This document shows, in pieces, positions 9,689 through 13,291 of a stretch of 13,291 nucleotides of DNA. The stretch is taken from the NCBI GenBank assembly GCA_009760855.2, contig WPIO01000665.1:1-13291 (forward strand), written 5' to 3'. The translations under genes were made by a program, and so were the position numbers. The notes under the pieces were generated by a model. It worked only from the letters and a program-made list of their open reading frames with translations, had not been told where the DNA came from and did no database searches. Numbering within the stretch: the stretch's first letter is position 1; every line of letters begins with the position of its first letter. The DNA is from Cristatella mucedo. Lineage: Eukaryota; Bryozoa; Phylactolaemata; Cristatellidae.

Positions 9689-9936
9689 AAATGCTTTAAA
9701 CATGGTGCAGCACTCTGCTGTCAGTCAGCGCACGCTCCGAAATGCAGAATTTATGTTTCTACATATTCCGCGATCTGATGCGAACTTGTGCGAAACGTGT
9801 TATTTACGTGCGAAATGCTTTAAACATGGTGCAGCACTCTGCTGCCAGTCAGCGCACGCTCCGAAATGCAGATTTGAAGTTTCTACATATTCCGCGATCT
9901 GATGCGAACTTGTGCGACACGTGTTATTTACGTGCG
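9689..9936. repeat. Extra two-monomer insertion between higher-order units
   Basis: These two 124-bp monomers do not fit the nine-unit register. The first has CTGTCAG and CAGAATTTATG, a relative of the CAGAATATACG copies at position 8. The second has A-53, A-90, T-99 and GCGACACG, like the ninth monomer at 8447. Together they look like an extra copy of positions 8 and 9 of the unit at 7451-8570. This makes 9689-10819 align with 8323-9440 at an offset of 11 monomers. Unequal exchange out of register by two monomers would explain it; that mechanism is inference. Confidence 0.7.
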
Positions 9937-11067
9937 AAATGCTTTAAACATGGTGCAGCACTCTGCTGCCAGTCAGTCAGCGCACGCTCCGACATGCAGA
10001 TTTGAAGTTTCTAGATATTCCGCGATCTGCTCCGAACTCGTGCGAAACGTGTTATTTACGTGCGAAATGCATTAAACATGGTGCAGCACTCTGCTGCCAG
10101 TCACCGCACGCTCCGAAATGCAGATTTGAAGTTTCTACATATTCCGCGATCTGGTGCAAACTCGTGCGAAACGTGTTATTTACGTGCGAAATGCTTTAAA
10201 CATGGTGCAGCACTCTGCTGCCAGTCAGCGCACGCTCCGAAATGCAGATTTGAAGTTTCTACATATTCCGCGATTTGCTGCAAACTCGTGCGAAACGTGT
10301 TATTTACGTTCGATATGCTTTAAACATGGTGCAGCACTCTTGTTGCCAGCCAGCGCACGCTCCGACATGCAGATTTAAAGTTTCTGCATATTCCGCGATC
10401 TGCTGCGAACTCGTGCCAAACGTGTTATTAACGTGCGAAATGCTTTAAACATGGTGCATGGTGCAGCAGCTCTGCTGCATGTCAGGGCACGCTCCGACAT
10501 GCAGATTTGAAGTTTCTACATCTTCCGCGATCTGCTGCAAACTCGTGCGAAACGTGTTATTTACGTGCGAAATACATTAAACATGGTGCAGCACTCTGCT
10601 GCAAGTCAGAACACGCTCCGACAGGCAGATTGGAAGTTTCTAGACATTCCGCGATCTGCTCCGAACTCTTGCGAAAAACGTGTTATTTACGTGCGAAATG
10701 CTTTAAACATGGTGCAGCACTCTGCTGCCAGTCAGTGCACGCTCCGACATGCAGATTTAAAGTTTCTACATATTCCGCGATCTGGTGCGAACTTGTGCGA
10801 AACGTGTTATTTACGTGCGAAATGCTTTAAACATGGTGCAGCACTCTGCTGCCAGTCAGCGCACGCTCCGAAATGCAGATTTGAAGTTTCTACATATTCC
10901 GCGATCTGATGCGAACTTGTGCGAAACGTGTTATTTACGTGCGAAATGCTTTAAACATGGTGCAGCACTCTGCTGCCAGTCAGCGCACGCTCCGAAATGC
11001 AGATTTGAAGTTTCTACATATTCCGCGATCTGATGCGAACTTGTGCGAAACGTGTTATTTACGTGCG
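9937..11067. repeat. Nine-monomer higher-order unit 5, marked (A) form with many small insertions
   Basis: Nine monomers total 1131 bp. Positions 1 to 7 carry the same A series as 8571-9440. Four of these have small insertions: 9937 (duplicated TCAG, 128 bp), 10313 (CTCTTGTTGCC, 125 bp), 10438 (132 bp) and 10570 (GCGAAAAACG, 126 bp). The copy at 10065 has ATGCATT and GGTGCAAAC, not seen in its counterpart at 8695. Positions 8 and 9 (10820 and 10944) are ordinary monomers with A-53, A-90, T-99 and lack the CAGAATATACG mark, so the similarity to other A units fades at about 10820. Confidence 0.75.
10438..10569. repeat. Longest monomer in the window (132 bp)
   Basis: This copy contains CATGGTGCATGGTGCAGCAG where the consensus has a single CATGGTGCAGCA. 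A seven-base CATGGTG is duplicated in tandem and one further base is gained before CTCTGCTGC. Otherwise it is a position-5 A monomer, with GCATGTCAGGG, ACATCTTCC and CTGCAAAC. The duplication lies at the left arm of the GCAGCA/TGCTGC inverted repeat, where replication slippage would be favoured; that mechanism is inference. Confidence 0.85.
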
Positions 11068-12185
11068 AAATGCTTTAAACATGGTGCAGCACTCTGCTGC
11101 CAGTCAGCGCACGCTCCGAAATGCAGATTTGAAGTTTCTACATATTCCGCGATCTGCTGCGAACTCGTGCGAAACGTGTTATTTACGTGCGAAATGCTTT
11201 AAACATGGTGCAGCACTCTGCTGCCAGTCAGCGCACGCTTCGACATGCAGATTTAAAGTTTCTACATATTCCGCGATCTAGTGCGAACTCGTGCGAAACG
11301 TGTTATTTACGTGCGAAATGCTTTAAACAGAGTGCAGCACTCTGCTGCCAGTCAGCGCACGCTCCGACATGCAGATTTGAAGTTTCTACATATTCCGCGA
11401 TCTGGTGCGAACTCGTGCGAAACGTGTTATTTACGTGCGAAATGCTTTAAACATGGTGCAGCACTCTGCTGCCAGTCAGCGCACGCTCCGAAATGCAGAT
11501 TTGAAGTTTCTACATATTCCGCGATCTGCTGCGAACTTGTGCGAAACGTGTTATTTACGTGCGAAATGCTTTAAACATGGTGCAGCACTCTGCTGCCAGT
11601 CAGCGCACGCTCCGACATGCAGATTTGAAGTTTCTACATATTCCGCGATCTGCTGCGAACTCGTGCGAAACGTGTTATTTACGTGCGAAATGCTTTAAAC
11701 ATGGTGCAGCACTCTGCTGCCAGTCAGCGCACGCTCCGACATGCAGATTTGAAGTTTCTACATATTCCGCGATCTGCTGCGAACTCGTGCGAAACGTGTT
11801 ATTTACGTGCGAAATGCTTTAAACATGGTGCAGCACTCTGCTGCCAGTCAGTGCACGCTCCGAAATGCAGATTTGAAGTTTCTACATATTCCGCGATCTG
11901 ATGCAAAAACTCGTGCGAAACGTGTTATTTACGTGCGAAATGCTTTAAACATGGTGCAGCACTCTGCTGCCAGTCAGCGCACGCTCCGACATGCAGATTT
12001 AAAGTTTCTACATATTCCGCGATCTGGTGCAAACTTGTGCGAAACGTGTTATTTACGTGCGAAATGCTTTAAACATGGTGCAGCACTCTGCTGTCAGTCA
12101 GCGCACGCTCCGAAATGCAGATTATAAGTTTCTACATATTCCGCGATCTGATGCGAACTTGTGCGAAACGTGTTATTTACGTGCG
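11068..12185. repeat. Near-consensus monomers, weakly ordered
   Basis: Nine monomers start at 11068, 11192, 11316, 11440, 11564, 11688, 11812, 11938 and 12062. Private changes are CGCTTCGAC and GATCTAGTGCG (11192), AAACAGAGTGC (11316), a 126-bp copy with GCAAAAACTCG (11812), GGTGCAAACTTG (11938), and CTGTCAG with GATTATAAG (12062). The last two resemble positions 7 and 8 of the higher-order unit. The first seven do not fit the nine-unit order convincingly. No gene or RNA is visible. Confidence 0.75.
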
Positions 12186-12436
12186 AAATGCTTTAAACAT
12201 GGTGCAGCACTCTGCTGCCAGTCAGGGCACGCTCCGACATGCAGATTTGAAGTTTCTACATCTTCCGCGATCTGCTGCAAACTCGTGCGAAACGTGTTAT
12301 TTACGTGCGAAATGCTTTAAACATGGTGGTGCAGCACTCTGCTGCCAGTCAGAACACGCTCCGACATGCAGATTTGAAGTTTCTAGATATTCCGCGATCT
12401 GCTCCGAAACTGTGCGACACGTGTTATTTACGTGCG
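12186..12436. repeat. Second isolated two-monomer fragment of the A-type unit
   Basis: The monomer at 12186 has CAGGGCACG, ACATCTTCC and CTGCAAAC, marks of position 5 of the A unit, but lacks GCATGTC. The monomer at 12310 (127 bp) has CAGAACACG, TCTAGATA and CTGCTCCG, marks of positions 6 and 1, plus GAAACTGTGCGACACG and a GTG duplication (CATGGTGGTGC). The GAAACTGTGCG string is otherwise found only at 7575-7701. The pair is a mosaic of marks that elsewhere belong to different positions, which suggests conversion or repeated recombination. Confidence 0.7.
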
Positions 12437-13291
12437 AAATGCTTTAAACATGGTGCAGCACTCTGCTGCCAGTCAGCGCACGCTCCGACATGCAGATTTG
12501 AAGTTTCTACATATTCCGCGATCTGGTGCGAACTTGTGCGAAACGTGTTATTTACGTGCGAAATGCTTTAAACATGGTGCAGCACTCTGCTGCCAGTCAG
12601 CGCACGCTCCGAAATGCAGATTTGAAGTTTCTACATATTCCGCGATCTGCTGCGAACTTGTGCGAAACGTGTTATTTACGTGCGAAATGCTTTAAACATG
12701 GTGCAGCACTCTGCTGCCAGTCAGCGCACGCTCCGACATGCAGATTTGAAGTTTCTACATATTCCGCGATCTGCTGCGAACTTGTGCGAAACGTGTTATT
12801 TACGTGCGAAATGCTTTAAACATGGTGCAGCACTCTGCTGCCAGTCAGCGCACGCTCCGAAATGCAGATTTGAAGTTTCTACATATTCCGCGATCTGATG
12901 CGAACTTGTGCGAAACGTGTTATTTACGTGCGAAATGCTTTAAACATGGTGCAGCACTCTGCTGCCAGTCAGCGCACGCTCCGAAATGCAGATTTGAAGT
13001 TTCTACATATTCCGCGATCTGCTGCGAACTCGTGCGAAACGTGTTATTTACGTGCGAAATGCTTTAAACATGGTGCAGCACTCTGCTGCCAGTCAGCGCA
13101 CGCTCCGACATGCAGATTTGAAGTTTCTACATATTCCGCGATCTGCTGCGAACTTGTGCGAAACGTGTTATTTACGTGCGAAATGCTTTAAACATGGTGC
13201 AGCACTCTGCTGCCAGTCAGGGCACGCTCCGAATGCAGATTGAAAGTTTCTACATATTCCGCGATCTGCTGCGAAACTCGTGCGAAACGTG
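12437..13291. repeat. Near-consensus monomers and truncated last monomer at the right edge
   Basis: Six complete 124-bp monomers (12437 to 13180) differ only at the common sites. A seventh copy (13181-13291) is cut by the window end at GCGAAACGTG. That last copy has a lost base in CCGAATGCAG, GATTGAAAG in place of GATTTGAAG, and an extra A in GCGAAACTCG. The array evidently continues to the right. Confidence 0.9.

Larger units (their letters stand above)
1..13291. repeat. Satellite DNA array, 124-bp monomer, about 107 copies
   Basis: The whole window is head-to-tail copies of one 124-bp unit, beginning AAATGCTTTAAACATGG and ending TTATTTACGTGCG. I followed 106 complete copies; the start of each was located from the recurring GTGCG/AAATGC junction. 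All copies face the same way and nothing interrupts them. Copies differ at a few recurrent sites (monomer positions 41, 53, 64, 90, 99) plus rarer private changes. Consensus composition is 61 G+C of 124, with 11 CpG. Most complete copies are exactly 124 bp. The exceptions start at 125, 250-offset neighbour 374, 995, 2856, 2984, 3357, 3852, 4969, 7575, 7950, 9315, 9937, 10313, 10438, 10570, 11812 and 12310. Known biology: long arrays like this are satellite DNA, usually heterochromatic. The family is not one I recognise. Both window edges lie inside the array, so its true size is unknown. Confidence 0.98.

Noticed and set aside
1-13291. Many overlapping plus-strand open frames, mostly 63-110 codons, with Cys-rich translations (CETCYLRAKCFKHG and similar)
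   Set aside because: Because 124 leaves remainder 1 on division by 3, the same DNA is read in all three frames in successive monomers, giving the same peptides over and over. The near-invariant CTTTAAAC stops each frame in turn. There is no sign of frame conservation: indels of 1, 2 and 4 bp are tolerated freely.
1-13291. CRISPR array
   Set aside because: The repeat is contiguous at 124 bp with no unique spacers between short repeats, and variation is scattered point changes. No cas gene is present.
1-13291. Transposon or retroelement sequence
   Set aside because: I saw no terminal inverted repeats, LTRs, poly-A tails, target-site duplications or transposase and polymerase motifs. Every base is accounted for by satellite monomers.

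Overview
The window is one uninterrupted, head-to-tail tandem array of a 124-bp satellite monomer. I parsed 106 complete monomers (1-13180) and a 107th cut off by the window end (13181-13291), all in the same orientation. There is no unique sequence, no flanking gene, no RNA gene that I recognise and no inserted mobile element. Seventeen of the 106 complete monomers differ from 124 bp, by -1 to +8 bp. The consensus is about 49% G+C and carries 11 CpG dinucleotides, more than its base composition predicts. A 13-kb homogeneous array of this kind is typical of eukaryotic heterochromatin (pericentromeric, subtelomeric, or a B or sex chromosome). I do not recognise the family and cannot name a taxon. 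The high CpG content argues weakly against a heavily CpG-methylated vertebrate genome.

Numbering each monomer from the A of AAATGCTTTAAAC, five sites carry most of the variation: 41 (C/T/G), 53 (C/A), 64 (G/A), 90 (C/A/G) and 99 (C/T). Reading these sites and rarer private changes in order shows a second layer of organisation. From 5219 to 11067 the array follows a nine-monomer higher-order repeat (HOR) of about 1.12 kb: 5219-6334, 6335-7450, 7451-8570, 8571-9688 and 9937-11067, with a two-monomer insertion at 9689-9936. The first four alternate between a near-consensus form (B) and a strongly marked form (A), so B-A-B-A also forms an 18-monomer duplication. The fifth unit is A-type. An older-looking, less diverged relative of the A form lies far upstream at 499-1615. 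Fragments of it occur at 2732-2983 and 12186-12436.

The remaining stretches (1-498, 1616-5218, 11068-12185, 12437-13291) hold near-consensus monomers in no order I could fix. Inside each monomer, a TGCGAA hexamer recurs at 10- and 20-bp spacing. A GC-rich inverted repeat can form a nested stem. Neither has a demonstrated function. The many short open frames (mostly 63-110 codons, up to 155) are by-products of the repeat, because 124 is not a multiple of three and the invariant CTTTAAAC supplies a stop to each frame in turn. I found no evidence for a protein-coding system.
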